DNA of 34,842 bases from the NCBI GenBank assembly GCA_903835065.1, contig CAILLO010000019.1, positions 1 to 34,842 on the forward strand, in the 5' to 3' direction. A program made the translations under genes and the position numbers. Positions 14,796 through 22,840 of this stretch are shown one piece after another. Origin of the DNA: an uncultured Eubacteriales bacterium. Lineage in GTDB: Bacteria; Bacillota; Clostridia; Saccharofermentanales; UBA5734. The notes under the pieces are model-generated. The model was given only the letters and a program-made list of their open reading frames with translations, had not been told where the DNA came from and searched no databases. The stretch's first letter is position 1. Each line of letters starts with the position of its first letter.

Positions 14796-15530
14796 ATGAA
14801 GACGAACGTACCCTTGAAGAGGTTCATCCCCTGGGTCATCGCCCTGCTCGTCGTGGCGTTCTCCACCGCAGGACTGGTTTCGGCCGATGCATCGGCTCCC
14901 CCGGGCATCGACGCCGTGCTCGCCGAGATCCGGCAGACGCAGGGCATCGGCGCCACCGACGCGATCGACGTCTCGAAGATCGATGCCGCGCTCTTCGTGG
15001 AACTCGGCGATTCGGTCATGGAGACCGTCATCGGCGACTCCGCCCTGCACGACCGGATGGACGCCGCGCTCGGCGGCGACGGATCGGCCACGCTGGACGC
15101 GTACCACACCCGTCTCGCGCTCAAGTACCTGAGCGGCGCGACGGTCTCCTGGTCGGACCTCATGGGACCCGCCATGATGGGCGGGACGGCGGGCGGCTAC
15201 CGAAGCGGCATGATGGGCGGGTTCCGCGGCGGCATGATGGGCGGATCCGGCACGTCGGTCACCTACGACCCGACCGGGACGAACCGGGCCGTCTCCTCGG
15301 CCACGCCCTGGTACGGGTGGGTCGGCATGGGGCTCGTCGCGCTGTTCGCGCTCGGCCTGCTCGTGCTGCTGGCCGTCTTCCTCGCCCGGACGTCGAGGCG
15401 CACCGCCGCGGCGGAGTCCACGGAGCCTGGAAGCCGCGAGGCGCTGGGCCTGCTGGCCGCCCGCTATGCGAAGGGCGAGATCGGCGACGAGGAATACCGG
15501 AAGAAGCGCGACGCGATCGGCGGGAAGTGA
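14796..15530 (+). CDS. Membrane protein with Met/Gly-rich linker and C-terminal SHOCT domain
   Basis: A 244-residue protein. ATG 14796 is chosen because AAGGAAGG is just upstream. An N-terminal signal or span (FIPWVIALLVVAFSTAGLV, about 10-28) is followed by an acidic helical extracytoplasmic region. Next is a Met/Gly-rich repeat stretch (about 128-152) with three MMGG copies. A second span follows (about 175-200), and the end is a SHOCT motif (EALGLLAARYAKGEIGDEEYRKKRDAI). SHOCT helices are oligomerisation tails found on many small membrane proteins. The Met-rich segment could bind Cu(I), as Met clusters do in some copper proteins, but this is speculation. No copper genes are adjacent. Confidence 0.78.
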   Translation: MKTNVPLKRFIPWVIALLVVAFSTAGLVSADASAPPGIDAVLAEIRQTQGIGATDAIDVSKIDAALFVELGDSVMETVIGDSALHDRMDAALGGDGSATLDAYHTRLALKYLSGATVSWSDLMGPAMMGGTAGGYRSGMMGGFRGGMMGGSGTSVTYDPTGTNRAVSSATPWYGWVGMGLVALFALGLLVLLAVFLARTSRRTAAAESTEPGSREALGLLAARYAKGEIGDEEYRKKRDAIGGK

Positions 15531-15600
15531 GGCCGGAGCGCGCATCGCGCTCGATTCCAATCCTTCCAGGGTGGATCTCCGGGCGACCGGGGATCCGCTT

Positions 15601-15616
15601 CCATTCCGGGGAATGG
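15601..15616 (+). terminator. Small hairpin after the SHOCT gene
   Basis: CCATTCC-GG-GGAATGG forms a 7-bp stem followed by GATTGTCCATATTTT, a modest T-rich tail. It is a possible weak intrinsic terminator between 15530 and the next gene. Confidence 0.35.
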
Positions 15617-15743
15617 GATTGTCCATATTTTCCCTCCATGCCGGCCCGAAAAATGCTAGACTTGTCTGCAGATGGTCCCTTCCAGGCGGGACGTCGAATC
15701 CAGGATCTCCCACCCGGAGAATGCAAGGAGTGCTAGGGACTGC

Positions 15744-17885
15744 ATGAATGTCCAGATATTCCTCATCCTTTCCATTTCACTTAGTGGAGCCGTAGCCTAT
15801 CTTTTCAAGACGACCCGTGTATTTTCGACGCGCCTCGAAAAAGTGGAGCACCGGCTGATCGCCGGGTTCCTGTCCGGAATCGCATTGGCCAGCTGCCTGC
15901 CCGAACTCGTCAAGACCCAGGTCGCCGATTCGAACCATACGTTCTACCGGGCCATGGTGATTCTCGGAATGGTGGCGATCGCCTATTTCGTCGTCGACCG
16001 GTGGTTCCGCGACTGGAAGGCCGGTTTCAGGAAGCTGGTGGACTCGCAGCGGGCGAGCTTCTGGATCGGACTGTCCGTGACCGTCCTCGCGGCGGTCGCG
16101 CTGGCCGTGATCCTGTCCTTCAGGACGTTCCCCATTTCGGAAGGCTGGTATTCCGTCTACGCGAAGTACATCAACGACGGGAAAATCCCTTACAAGGACT
16201 TCGAACTCCTCTTCATGCCGCTCTATTCCTACCTCATCGCCCTGATCACCCGGGTCTTCGGATATGACCTCTACGTCCTGCGCATATTCGGAGTCCTCGT
16301 CTTCGCCGGCATCGCGGCCGTCGCCTATACGATCCTTTCCCGTCTCTTCCACCCCTGGGTATCCGTGATCGCCGCGATTACGGCGCTCTACTATCTCCAG
16401 TCGGAAGTCGTGCAGGTATTCTACGACTACATCCGCGTCTTCGATTTGCTGACCTACGCGGCCACGCTCCTGCTGATGATCCATATCGGATCGCGCGCCT
16501 CGCGGGAATCGGAAAAGGGGGGATATCGGATCCCCTGGCCCCTGGTCGCGAGCGGAGCCCTCGCATCCTTCGCCTTCCTCGTCCGGCAGAGCAGCGGCGC
16601 CCTCGTCCTGGCCTACGGCGGATTGCTGCTGGTCTTCCTGGTTTTCCTGGAACGGGGTCGGCAGGGAAGAAGACGCGCGCTGCTGGACACCGCAGGATAT
16701 GTGGCGGCCGCCGTACTCCCCGTCGCCTTGCTTCTCGGGTACATGGCGTTGAATGGTTCTCTGGGCTATTTCTATTCCGAGACCGTCGGCTCCGCCATCG
16801 GTGCGAAGGGTGGAATCGCCACCGTACTGTTCGCCTGGATCCCGCGCTGGTTCGTGTCCTTGCAATCGCAATCCCTCTACCTTGTCGCCTTTGTTCTGGG
16901 AATAGGTATCAACTACACGCTGTACAAGACCCACGGGGCCAGCGCGGAGAGCGGCCGCAGGAACTTCGCCGCTTCCGCCGTCTTTCTGGTGGCGGTCTTC
17001 GGGGGCCTCGCCTTCTGCTATATCAACAAAGGAACGACACTCGCATTCGCCAAGCTCTCGTTCACTTCGATCATGAACCAGCTCTTCGTGATTCCCATCC
17101 TGGTCTTCCTGTTCCTGGGATATCGCGCGATTTCCGATGCCGGCAAGCCGTCTCCGTCCCCGAAGCGCCTTGAGATGCTCGCGTTATCCGGAATGATCAT
17201 CGCGATCGGGTACGGCAGCGGCACATCCGCCGGATTATCCCAAGGGCAGACGGCGCTCGCGCTCGCGCTCCTCCTGGGTCTTCTCCTCGAGTTCTCGCGT
17301 CATCGCTTCGGAACGCCCACCCGGGTCGTGGTCCTCGTGCTGTCGGTCACTCTGTGCCTCGGCATCGTGTCGAGCAAGTACACCGACCCGTATTCCTGGT
17401 GGGGCTTGCAGGAAGGCGACATCCGGGCCGCGGACCAGGTGCTCGACGTGCCACACATGAAGAACATCACGGTCTCCGCCTCGACCAAGACGGGAATCGA
17501 GAAGGTCGTCTCCCTCATCGAAGCCCATTCGAAGCCCGGAGACAGGATCTTCTCGTTCCCGCAGATTCCCGTCTTCTACCTCCTGTCGGACCGGTATCCG
17601 GCCACATATACCCTCGTTCAGTGGTTCGACGTCTCGAACGACCAGAATGTCGTGAAGGACATCGATGTCCTGAAGAACGACCTTCCGAAGGTGATCGTGC
17701 ATCTCCGCGTGGACGAATTCGTGATTTCGAGCCACGAAACTCTTTTTAGGAACGGTACGATTGCGAGCGGACTACGCCGGATGTCCGAGGCGCTCGACAA
17801 GATCGAGAAGCAGAGCTACGTGAAGGCCACGTCGCTCGTCATCCAGAACTGCAAAGTCGACGTCTACTATCTGAAGGGGCAGTGA
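15744..17885 (+). CDS. Large polytopic membrane protein, GT-C glycosyltransferase-like (GT39/ArnT type)
   Basis: A 713-residue protein. ATG 15744 (MNVQIFLI) is chosen because the hydrophobic first span follows directly; AAGGAG lies 13 bases upstream, a loose spacing. About 12-13 hydrophobic segments are visible up to residue about 560. A short loop FPISEGWYSVYAKYINDGKIPYKDFELLFMPLYSYLIAL (residues about 130-170) resembles the first acidic outer loop of GT-C enzymes that use polyprenyl-phosphate sugars. A soluble C-terminal domain (about 580-713) contains KPGDRIFSFPQIPVFYLLSDRYPATYTL. Such proteins transfer sugars or mannose to lipids or proteins at the outer face of the membrane. Acceptor and donor are unknown. 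Slightly lower GC than its neighbours suggests separate ancestry. The ATP-grasp gene follows 41 bases downstream. Confidence 0.72.
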   Translation: MNVQIFLILSISLSGAVAYLFKTTRVFSTRLEKVEHRLIAGFLSGIALASCLPELVKTQVADSNHTFYRAMVILGMVAIAYFVVDRWFRDWKAGFRKLVDSQRASFWIGLSVTVLAAVALAVILSFRTFPISEGWYSVYAKYINDGKIPYKDFELLFMPLYSYLIALITRVFGYDLYVLRIFGVLVFAGIAAVAYTILSRLFHPWVSVIAAITALYYLQSEVVQVFYDYIRVFDLLTYAATLLLMIHIGSRASRESEKGGYRIPWPLVASGALASFAFLVRQSSGALVLAYGGLLLVFLVFLERGRQGRRRALLDTAGYVAAAVLPVALLLGYMALNGSLGYFYSETVGSAIGAKGGIATVLFAWIPRWFVSLQSQSLYLVAFVLGIGINYTLYKTHGASAESGRRNFAASAVFLVAVFGGLAFCYINKGTTLAFAKLSFTSIMNQLFVIPILVFLFLGYRAISDAGKPSPSPKRLEMLALSGMIIAIGYGSGTSAGLSQGQTALALALLLGLLLEFSRHRFGTPTRVVVLVLSVTLCLGIVSSKYTDPYSWWGLQEGDIRAADQVLDVPHMKNITVSASTKTGIEKVVSLIEAHSKPGDRIFSFPQIPVFYLLSDRYPATYTLVQWFDVSNDQNVVKDIDVLKNDLPKVIVHLRVDEFVISSHETLFRNGTIASGLRRMSEALDKIEKQSYVKATSLVIQNCKVDVYYLKGQ

Positions 17886-17926
17886 CGCGTAGCCTCGAAC
17901 CCCGGGCGGCTCCGGGAGGTGACCGA

Positions 17927-20545
17927 ATGGGCGACATCGCGCGCGCGACGACCGGCATGGCCGGCCTCGACGAGATCCTCGACGGGCTTCGGACCGGCGA
18001 CAACGTCGTGCTCCAGGTCGATTCGGTCGACGACTACCGCACCTTCGCCCGCGCCTTCGCGGACGCCAGCCTCACGGCCGGCAGGCGCCTCGTCTACGTC
18101 CGCTTCGCGCAGCACCCCGAGATCCTGGCGCCGGACGACGAGGTCGCCCGATGCACGCTCGACGCCTCCGCAGGCTTCGAGGCCTTCACGGTCGCGCTGC
18201 ACGGCGTGATCGAGCGGGAGGGGACCGGCGTCCACTACGTCTTCGACTGCCTGTCCGAACTGCAGCTCGCCTGGGCCACCGACCTGATGACCGTCAACTT
18301 CTTCCAGGTGACGTGCCCCTACCTTTACCGGCTCGACACGATCGCCTACTTCGCCCTGCTGCGCGGGCGGCACTCCTACGACACGATCGCCCACATCCGC
18401 GAGACGACGCAACTGCTGCTCGACGTCCATCGCGTCTCCGACCGGCTGTTCGTCCACCCGCTCAAGGTCTTCGAACGGTACTCGCCGACCATGTTCCTGC
18501 CCCACGTCCAGCGGGGCGGGAAATTCGACCCCATCACCGGCAGCTCGGAGACGGCGCGCCTCTTCAGTGCGCTGCCCCTGCGCGGCGACGCCGGCGGGCA
18601 GCGGCGGATCGACTACTGGGACCGCCTCTTCCTGCAGGCGCAGGTGCTGCTCGACGAAGTCCCGGGGGACGAGGACGCGTCGCAGTCGGTGCGCGCGATG
18701 CATGAGAAGTTGTGCCGGCTGGTCGTCGGCCGCGAGGACCGCATCCTCTCCCTGGCCTTCCGCTATCTCACGCTCCGGGATCTCCTCGCCGTCAAGTCGC
18801 GCATGGTCGGCACCGGATTGATCGGCGGCAAGGCGGCCGGCATGCTGGTCGCCCGCGGCATCCTCCGCGACGCCGGACCCGCCTTGCTGGACCGCCTGGA
18901 GCCGCACGACTCCTTCTACATCGGCTCGGACGTCTTCTACACGTATCTCGTCCAGAACGGGTGGTGGGGTCGGCGCATCGACCAGCGGAAGCCTGAGGGG
19001 TACTTCTCCGAAGCCACGGGTCTTCGGGAAGCCATGCTCCATGGCGCCTTCCCCATGGAGATCCGGGAGCAGTTCCAGCAGCTGCTGGAGCATTTCGGAC
19101 AATCCCCGGTCATCGTCCGGTCGAGCAGTCTGCTCGAGGACGGCTTCGGCAACGCGTTCGCCGGAAAATACGAGAGCGTCTTCTGCAGCAATCAGGGCGT
19201 TCCGGCCGAGCGCCTCGCCCGCTTCGAGGAGGCGGTCCGACGTGTCTATGCAAGCACCATGGGCGTCGATGCGCTGGCCTACCGCAAGCAGCGGGGACTC
19301 GACGCCCGCGATGAGCAGATGGCCCTGCTCGTCCAGCGCGTCTCGGGCGACCGGCATGGCCGCTGGTTCCACCCGCAGGCGGCGGGCGTCGGCTATTCGC
19401 GCAACGCCTATACGTGGCGCGACGACATGGATCCCCAGGCCGGCCTGATGCGCATCGTCTACGGTCTCGGCACGCGCGCCGTCGACCGCGCGGAGGGCGA
19501 CCACCCCCGCGTCGTGGCGCTCGACCAGCCCCTGAAGCGCACCTTCGACGGGGAGGTCGAGGAGCGCCAGTACTCGCAGCGCTTCGTGGACGTCGTCGAC
19601 CTCGACGGCGAGGGGCTGCGCACCGTGACCGTCGACCAGCTCGCCGAACGGGAGGCGTGGACCACGGCCGACCCTACCGTCGCCCTGTTCGCGCGGCAGA
19701 GCCGCGAGATGGCCCTCCGCATGCGGGAACTCGGGATCGCCGGCGCCGCGCCCTGGTTGCTCGACTTCGACGGATTCCTGCAGCGGACGGACGTCGTCCC
19801 GCTGCTGCGGCGCATCCTGTCGACACTCGAGACGGTCTACGAGAATCCCGTGGACATCGAGTTCACGACGCACCTGCCGGAGGACGGCGGCCCCCTCCAG
19901 GTCAACGTGCTGCAGTGCCGGCCCCTGACGCTGAGCGGCCGCGGCTCCTTCGCGGAGTCGATGCCGCTGCCGGGCCGCATTCCACCCGGGAAGCGGCTGA
20001 TCGAGTCGGACGGACCCATGATGGGATTCCCCGCGACGCTACGCCTGGCGCGCCTCGTCTGGGTCGATCCGTTGGGTTATTCGGACCTGCCCGAGCGCGA
20101 CAAGTACGAGATCGCGCGCATCGTGGGCCGCATCGGGCGCCTTACGGCCGACCGCGGGGCCGAGCCGCTGCTGCTCGCCGGGCCGGGCCGGTGGGGGACC
20201 AGCACCGCCTCGTTCGGCGTGCCGGTCACGTTCTCCGAGGTGTCCAGCGCCCTCGTGCTGTTCGAGATGGCCTTCCGCACGGCCGGGCTCATGCCCGACC
20301 TGTCCTTCGGATCGCATTTCTTCCAGGACCTGGTGGAGGCCGACATATTCTACGGGGCCATCTACCCCGAGCGCGACGGCACGACGGTCGACCCGTCCGT
20401 GCTCGACCGCTACGAGAACCGCCTCGCCGAACTCCTGCCGGGCGCGGCGAAATACGCGGGCGTGGTCCGGGTCGCAGAACCGCAGGGCCGGCTCGTCTTC
20501 ACGGCCGACCCTGCGCGCAGGCGACTCCTGCTCTACGAGGTCTGA
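17927..20545 (+). CDS. PEP synthase/PPDK-type ATP-grasp protein with degenerate KaiC-like N-terminus
   Basis: An 872-residue protein. ATG 17927 follows GGGAGGTG. Residues about 8-230 resemble KaiC/RecA-like domains (TTGMAGLDEILDGLRTGDNVVLQ), but where a Walker A loop would follow there is VDSVDDYRTF, so ATP binding there is unlikely. From about 298 (GLIGGKAAGML) it has the PEP-synthase/PPDK ATP-grasp domain: SPVIVRSSSLLEDGFGNAFAGKYESVF (about 393-420), then QVNVLQCRPLTL and GRWGTSTASFGVPVTFSEVSS near 754. The swivelling phosphohistidine domain and the PEP/pyruvate TIM barrel of true PEP synthases are missing. It therefore cannot be a complete PEP synthase. It may phosphorylate or ligate another partner. 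Proteins of this layout are found in several anaerobes without assigned function. Confidence 0.8.
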   Translation: MGDIARATTGMAGLDEILDGLRTGDNVVLQVDSVDDYRTFARAFADASLTAGRRLVYVRFAQHPEILAPDDEVARCTLDASAGFEAFTVALHGVIEREGTGVHYVFDCLSELQLAWATDLMTVNFFQVTCPYLYRLDTIAYFALLRGRHSYDTIAHIRETTQLLLDVHRVSDRLFVHPLKVFERYSPTMFLPHVQRGGKFDPITGSSETARLFSALPLRGDAGGQRRIDYWDRLFLQAQVLLDEVPGDEDASQSVRAMHEKLCRLVVGREDRILSLAFRYLTLRDLLAVKSRMVGTGLIGGKAAGMLVARGILRDAGPALLDRLEPHDSFYIGSDVFYTYLVQNGWWGRRIDQRKPEGYFSEATGLREAMLHGAFPMEIREQFQQLLEHFGQSPVIVRSSSLLEDGFGNAFAGKYESVFCSNQGVPAERLARFEEAVRRVYASTMGVDALAYRKQRGLDARDEQMALLVQRVSGDRHGRWFHPQAAGVGYSRNAYTWRDDMDPQAGLMRIVYGLGTRAVDRAEGDHPRVVALDQPLKRTFDGEVEERQYSQRFVDVVDLDGEGLRTVTVDQLAEREAWTTADPTVALFARQSREMALRMRELGIAGAAPWLLDFDGFLQRTDVVPLLRRILSTLETVYENPVDIEFTTHLPEDGGPLQVNVLQCRPLTLSGRGSFAESMPLPGRIPPGKRLIESDGPMMGFPATLRLARLVWVDPLGYSDLPERDKYEIARIVGRIGRLTADRGAEPLLLAGPGRWGTSTASFGVPVTFSEVSSALVLFEMAFRTAGLMPDLSFGSHFFQDLVEADIFYGAIYPERDGTTVDPSVLDRYENRLAELLPGAAKYAGVVRVAEPQGRLVFTADPARRRLLLYEV

Positions 20546-20558
20546 GGGTCCCGGGCGG

Positions 20559-20822
20559 TCAGTTTCGGCGGCTTCCGCGCGAGAACAGGTTGATGATGGT
20601 CAGGAGGACGACCGAGCCGCCGATGGCGATCAGGAAGCTGCGGAAGTCGAAGACCATCAGGGTGCCGATGCCGAGGAGCGAAGCGATCCAGCCGCCGATG
20701 AAGGCGCCGAGCAGACCGACGACGATGTTCGCGATCAGGCCCATGCGGGCGTTGTTTCCGGTCAGCATGCTGGCGATCCAGCCGGCGATGGCGCCGAAGA
20801 TGATCCATAGTAGAATTCCCAT
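20559..20822 (-). CDS. GlsB/YeaQ/YmgE-type small membrane protein
   Basis: An 87-residue protein starting at ATG 20822 behind AGGAAAAC. It has three hydrophobic segments with the family pattern LLWIIFGAIAGWIASMLTG, then NIVVGLLGAFIGGWIASLLG and a last span FLIAIGGSVVLLTIINLF. This family (transglycosylase-associated or stress-response membrane proteins) is induced by envelope or acid stress in other bacteria; the biochemical role is unknown. It is the last gene of a minus-strand run of five small envelope/stress genes that starts at 22004. Confidence 0.9.
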   Translation of the reverse strand: MGILLWIIFGAIAGWIASMLTGNNARMGLIANIVVGLLGAFIGGWIASLLGIGTLMVFDFRSFLIAIGGSVVLLTIINLFSRGSRRN

Positions 20823-20876
20823 GAAGTTTTCCTGCCTTTCGAATCCACCGCGCCTTCCGGCGTCGATGGGGGACGG

Positions 20877-21098
20877 CTACCGGCGATTCCTGAGGTCGCG
20901 TTTACTCGCCCGTGCCAGCTTCCGCGCCGGACTCCGCCAACTCAGGACCAGCAGCGCGACGCCGGTCGCGAGGAAGAGCACGAGGAGGTCGAGGTCGACC
21001 GGCGTGGCGCGGCCCATGAAGCGGGTGGCCCAGTTCACGACGGGGCCGGTGCTGAATTGGAAGTCCGTGAAGGACTTCCCGCTGACGAGCGCCCACAT
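20877..21098 (-). CDS. Small single-span membrane protein, unknown
   Basis: A 73-residue protein, ATG 21098, 7 bases after the stop of the upstream 51-residue gene. The first 35 residues (WALVSGKSFTDFQFSTGPVVNWATRFMGR) are amphipathic. One span (LDLLVLFLATGVALLVLSW) follows, and a strongly basic tail (RSPARKLARASKRDLRNRR) is probably cytoplasmic. I do not recognise a named family. The ribosome site is weak, so translation may depend on coupling. It is supported by position in the run of stress genes and a plausible membrane topology. Confidence 0.65.
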   Translation of the reverse strand: MWALVSGKSFTDFQFSTGPVVNWATRFMGRATPVDLDLLVLFLATGVALLVLSWRSPARKLARASKRDLRNRR

Positions 21099-21105
21099 GG
21101 CAGGA

Positions 21106-21261
21106 TCACTTGCCGAACAGGAGCAGGACGCCGGACGCGATCGCGAGGATGGCCATGATGACGCCGAGGCCCGGGATGTTGAGGCTCACGAGAGACAGGA
21201 CACCGGTCGCGATCAGCCAGATCGCGAGGAGAATCATTCCGAGATTGCGAGGAAGTTTCAT
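21106..21261 (-). CDS. 51-residue membrane protein, unknown
   Basis: The reverse strand from ATG 21261 to TGA 21108-21106 encodes MKLPRNLGMILLAIWLIATG, then VLSLVSLNIPGLGVIMAILA and IASGVLLLFGK. Two spans are joined by a short Asn-Ile-Pro-Gly turn. A ribosome site (AAGGAAAGGGGTGG) precedes it. Similar tiny two-span proteins beginning with a basic RNLGM-type start are widespread and uncharacterised. It lies between the CsbD-like gene (24 bases away) and the 73-residue membrane protein, in the same direction. Confidence 0.78.
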   Translation of the reverse strand: MKLPRNLGMILLAIWLIATGVLSLVSLNIPGLGVIMAILAIASGVLLLFGK

Positions 21262-21285
21262 CTGTTCCACCCCTTTCCTTGAGAA

Positions 21286-21504
21286 CTAGGAATCGACCTT
21301 CTTGTTGACGGTGCCGGCCGCCCGCTCCTTGAGGCCTTCGACGACGTGAGCGGGATCCAGCTTGTGCTTGAGGTCTGCCTTGGCGACCTTGACGTGTCCC
21401 TTCAGTTCCAACTGCTGGTTGCCGGTAATCTTTCCGGCGGCGATTTCGACCTTGCCGGTGAACTTGTCGCTGGCGAATTTGGAGTCCTTGTATCTGTGCG
21501 TCAT
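21286..21504 (-). CDS. CsbD-like stress protein
   Basis: A 72-residue hydrophilic protein from ATG 21504. DKFTGKVEIAAGKITGNQQLELKGHVKVAKADLKHKLD follows the CsbD pattern (GK..E..GK.TG...LE..G...), then a Lys-rich helix. CsbD is a general-stress protein in Bacillus, small and of unknown mechanism. The start overlaps the YggT stop as ATGA (21504-21501), so translation is coupled to the membrane protein before it. Confidence 0.85.
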   Translation of the reverse strand: MTHRYKDSKFASDKFTGKVEIAAGKITGNQQLELKGHVKVAKADLKHKLDPAHVVEGLKERAAGTVNKKVDS

Positions 21505-22004
21505 TTCGGCTCGTTTCCGTCCGTCGTGGCCGTGGTCGGGGCGCTCTGGGGCTGCGTGGCCACGGGCTGCGCGGCCTGGGGCTGCGTCGTCTGGGGCTGG
21601 TTCACCTGGATGTTCTGGGGCTGGGTCGGCGGCACGGCCTGGGGGACATCGTTCCGCGTGACCTGGGTCCGCTCGGTCTGCTGGGTGGAGCCGCCCATGA
21701 TCTTGAGGACGCCGAGCGCGATCAGGCCGACGACGACGAGGGCGATCAGGGTCGCGGGTTCGAGAACGGAGCCGGAGGTCGAAGCTTTCGGGAAGATGCC
21801 TTCGAAGAGGCCGACGAAGGGCTGCGTGACCGCATAGAGCGCCTTCACGAAGCCGTTGGAGCCGCTGGCGCCGAACAGCTTGAAGACGAGCCGGAAGGCG
21901 AAGACGATTTCCACGAAGCTGAACAGGACGGCGACGATCCGCCTTCCGAGGCGTCCTTCGGAACGGGAATCGCGGGTTTCGGTCTTTTTCGAGATCGGAT
22001 CCAT
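21501..22004 (-). CDS. YggT-family membrane protein with Gln/Pro/Thr-rich tail
   Basis: A 167-residue protein from ATG 22004 behind GGAGGTACAGAC. The YggT core occupies about 20-105. A first span (IVAVLFSFVEIVFAFRLVFKL) leads into FGASGSNGFVKALYAVTQPFVGLFEGIFP. A second span is ATLIALVVVGLIALGVLKI. The last 60 residues are low-complexity, built from repeated Q-P-T-A units (QPQNIQVNQPQTTQPQAAQP), which is unusual for YggT proteins and is probably a disordered cytoplasmic or surface tail. YggT homologues are linked to cell division and osmotic tolerance. It is first in the stress run and has a palindrome 31 bases upstream. Confidence 0.85.
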   Translation of the reverse strand: MDPISKKTETRDSRSEGRLGRRIVAVLFSFVEIVFAFRLVFKLFGASGSNGFVKALYAVTQPFVGLFEGIFPKASTSGSVLEPATLIALVVVGLIALGVLKIMGGSTQQTERTQVTRNDVPQAVPPTQPQNIQVNQPQTTQPQAAQPVATQPQSAPTTATTDGNEPK

Positions 22005-22034
22005 GTCTGTACCTCCAATGGATTGGCGACCACA

Positions 22035-22056
22035 CCTTTCCGGAATTCCGGAAAGG
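22035..22056. promoter_or_regulatory. Perfect 22-bp palindrome upstream of the yggT-csbD run
   Basis: CCTTTCCGGAA (22035-22045) is followed at once by its exact reverse complement (22046-22056). It lies 31-52 bases before the yggT start. It may be an operator for a dimeric regulator, or a leader hairpin with no loop to spare. No T-run follows on either strand, so it is not a terminator. Confidence 0.6.
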
Positions 22057-22149
22057 CGTCTGCGCTGGAAATAGAATGAAACATGCGAAGCGGGTCATCG
22101 AAGGTCAATGAGAAAGAGTCTCATTGCAAACACATTGTATCACAAATTG

Positions 22150-22178
22150 TTGCATATGTATACTCAATGTCGTACAAT
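22150..22178 (+). promoter_or_regulatory. Promoter of the first antitoxin-type gene
   Basis: TTGCAT (22150-22155), 17 bases, TACAAT (22173-22178), in an AT-rich stretch unlike the flanks. The inverted repeat TTGT-ATC-ACAA at 22135-22145 just upstream, and the palindromes CATATG and GTATAC in the spacer, are possible autoregulatory operators. Confidence 0.65.
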
Positions 22179-22196
22179 GCTCTTAGAGGTGAAGAC

Positions 22197-22460
22197 ATGA
22201 CGAAAACGGACATGCTGCATATACGGATCGAACATGAAACGAAGCTGCGCGTCGAGAAGACGTTGCGGATTCTGGGACTTTCCGTCGCGGACGCCGTCAA
22301 CATCTTCCTGAGCCAGATCGAACTCAATAGGGGAATCCCGTTCGACGTGCGCCGGCCTCGACCGAAGGACGAACTGCTCGCCGCCGCCGCGGAAGCCCGC
22401 CGTCTGGGCGTGGAGGACGTGGGGCTGATCCACGTCGAAGCGCTCCTGAAGGACCTGTAG
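22197..22460 (+). CDS. RelB/DinJ-family antitoxin, no adjacent toxin
   Basis: An 87-residue protein from ATG 22197 behind AGAGGTGAAG. The N-terminus TDMLHIRIEHETKLRVEKTL gives the beta strand and first helix of a ribbon-helix-helix DNA-binding domain. LGLSVADAVNIFLSQIELNRGIPFDVRRP is the RelB/DinJ hallmark. Such antitoxins repress their own promoter and neutralise a RelE-type ribonuclease encoded directly downstream. Here the next 95 bases are empty and the following gene is ytxH-like, so it is an orphan, perhaps acting only as a regulator. A paralogue at 23702 shares about half of its residues. Confidence 0.88.
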   Translation: MTKTDMLHIRIEHETKLRVEKTLRILGLSVADAVNIFLSQIELNRGIPFDVRRPRPKDELLAAAAEARRLGVEDVGLIHVEALLKDL

Positions 22461-22555
22461 GAGCTTGTTCCGGAAGCGCTGATTCACAGAGAAATCCGTT
22501 GCCGTCGCCGCCATCCGGCGACATGTCCGGCGATCCGCCGAAGAGGAGGTCCACC

Positions 22556-22831
22556 ATGTTCCAGGAATACAGAGACGTCATGAACGGCACGTACCGGCGC
22601 CGCGCATCGCGCAATACCCTGATCGGCGCCCTGGCCGGTCTGCTGGCGGGAGCCGCGGCGGGAATCCTGCTCGCGCCCAAGTCGGGCAAGGAGACCCGTG
22701 AGGACATCGCGACCGGGGTGAAGAAAGGCGCAGCGAAGGTCAAGGAAGTCGTCGGGGATGCGGCCGAAGCGGCCAAGGAGAAGGTGGAAGGGAAGACGCC
22801 GCAGCCAGAAAAGGGCGCCAGGAAGGAATGA
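22556..22831 (+). CDS. YtxH-domain protein
   Basis: A 91-residue protein from ATG 22556 behind GAGGAGG. One membrane span (LIGALAGLLAGAAAGILLAPKSGKETRE) has the typical YtxH Gly/Ala-rich stretch ending in LLAPKSGKETR. It is followed by an Ala/Lys/Glu-rich helix (KKGAAKVKEVVGDAAEAAKEKVEG) like late-embryogenesis-type repeats. YtxH is a general stress protein in Bacillus of unknown mechanism. The DUF948-like gene starts 9 bases downstream, a pairing seen in Bacillota. Confidence 0.88.
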   Translation: MFQEYRDVMNGTYRRRASRNTLIGALAGLLAGAAAGILLAPKSGKETREDIATGVKKGAAKVKEVVGDAAEAAKEKVEGKTPQPEKGARKE

Positions 22832-22840
22832 GGCGAGGCC

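Noticed and set aside
22197-22555. A complete type II toxin-antitoxin module
   Set aside because: The 95 bases after the antitoxin hold no toxin frame, and the next gene is ytxH-like.
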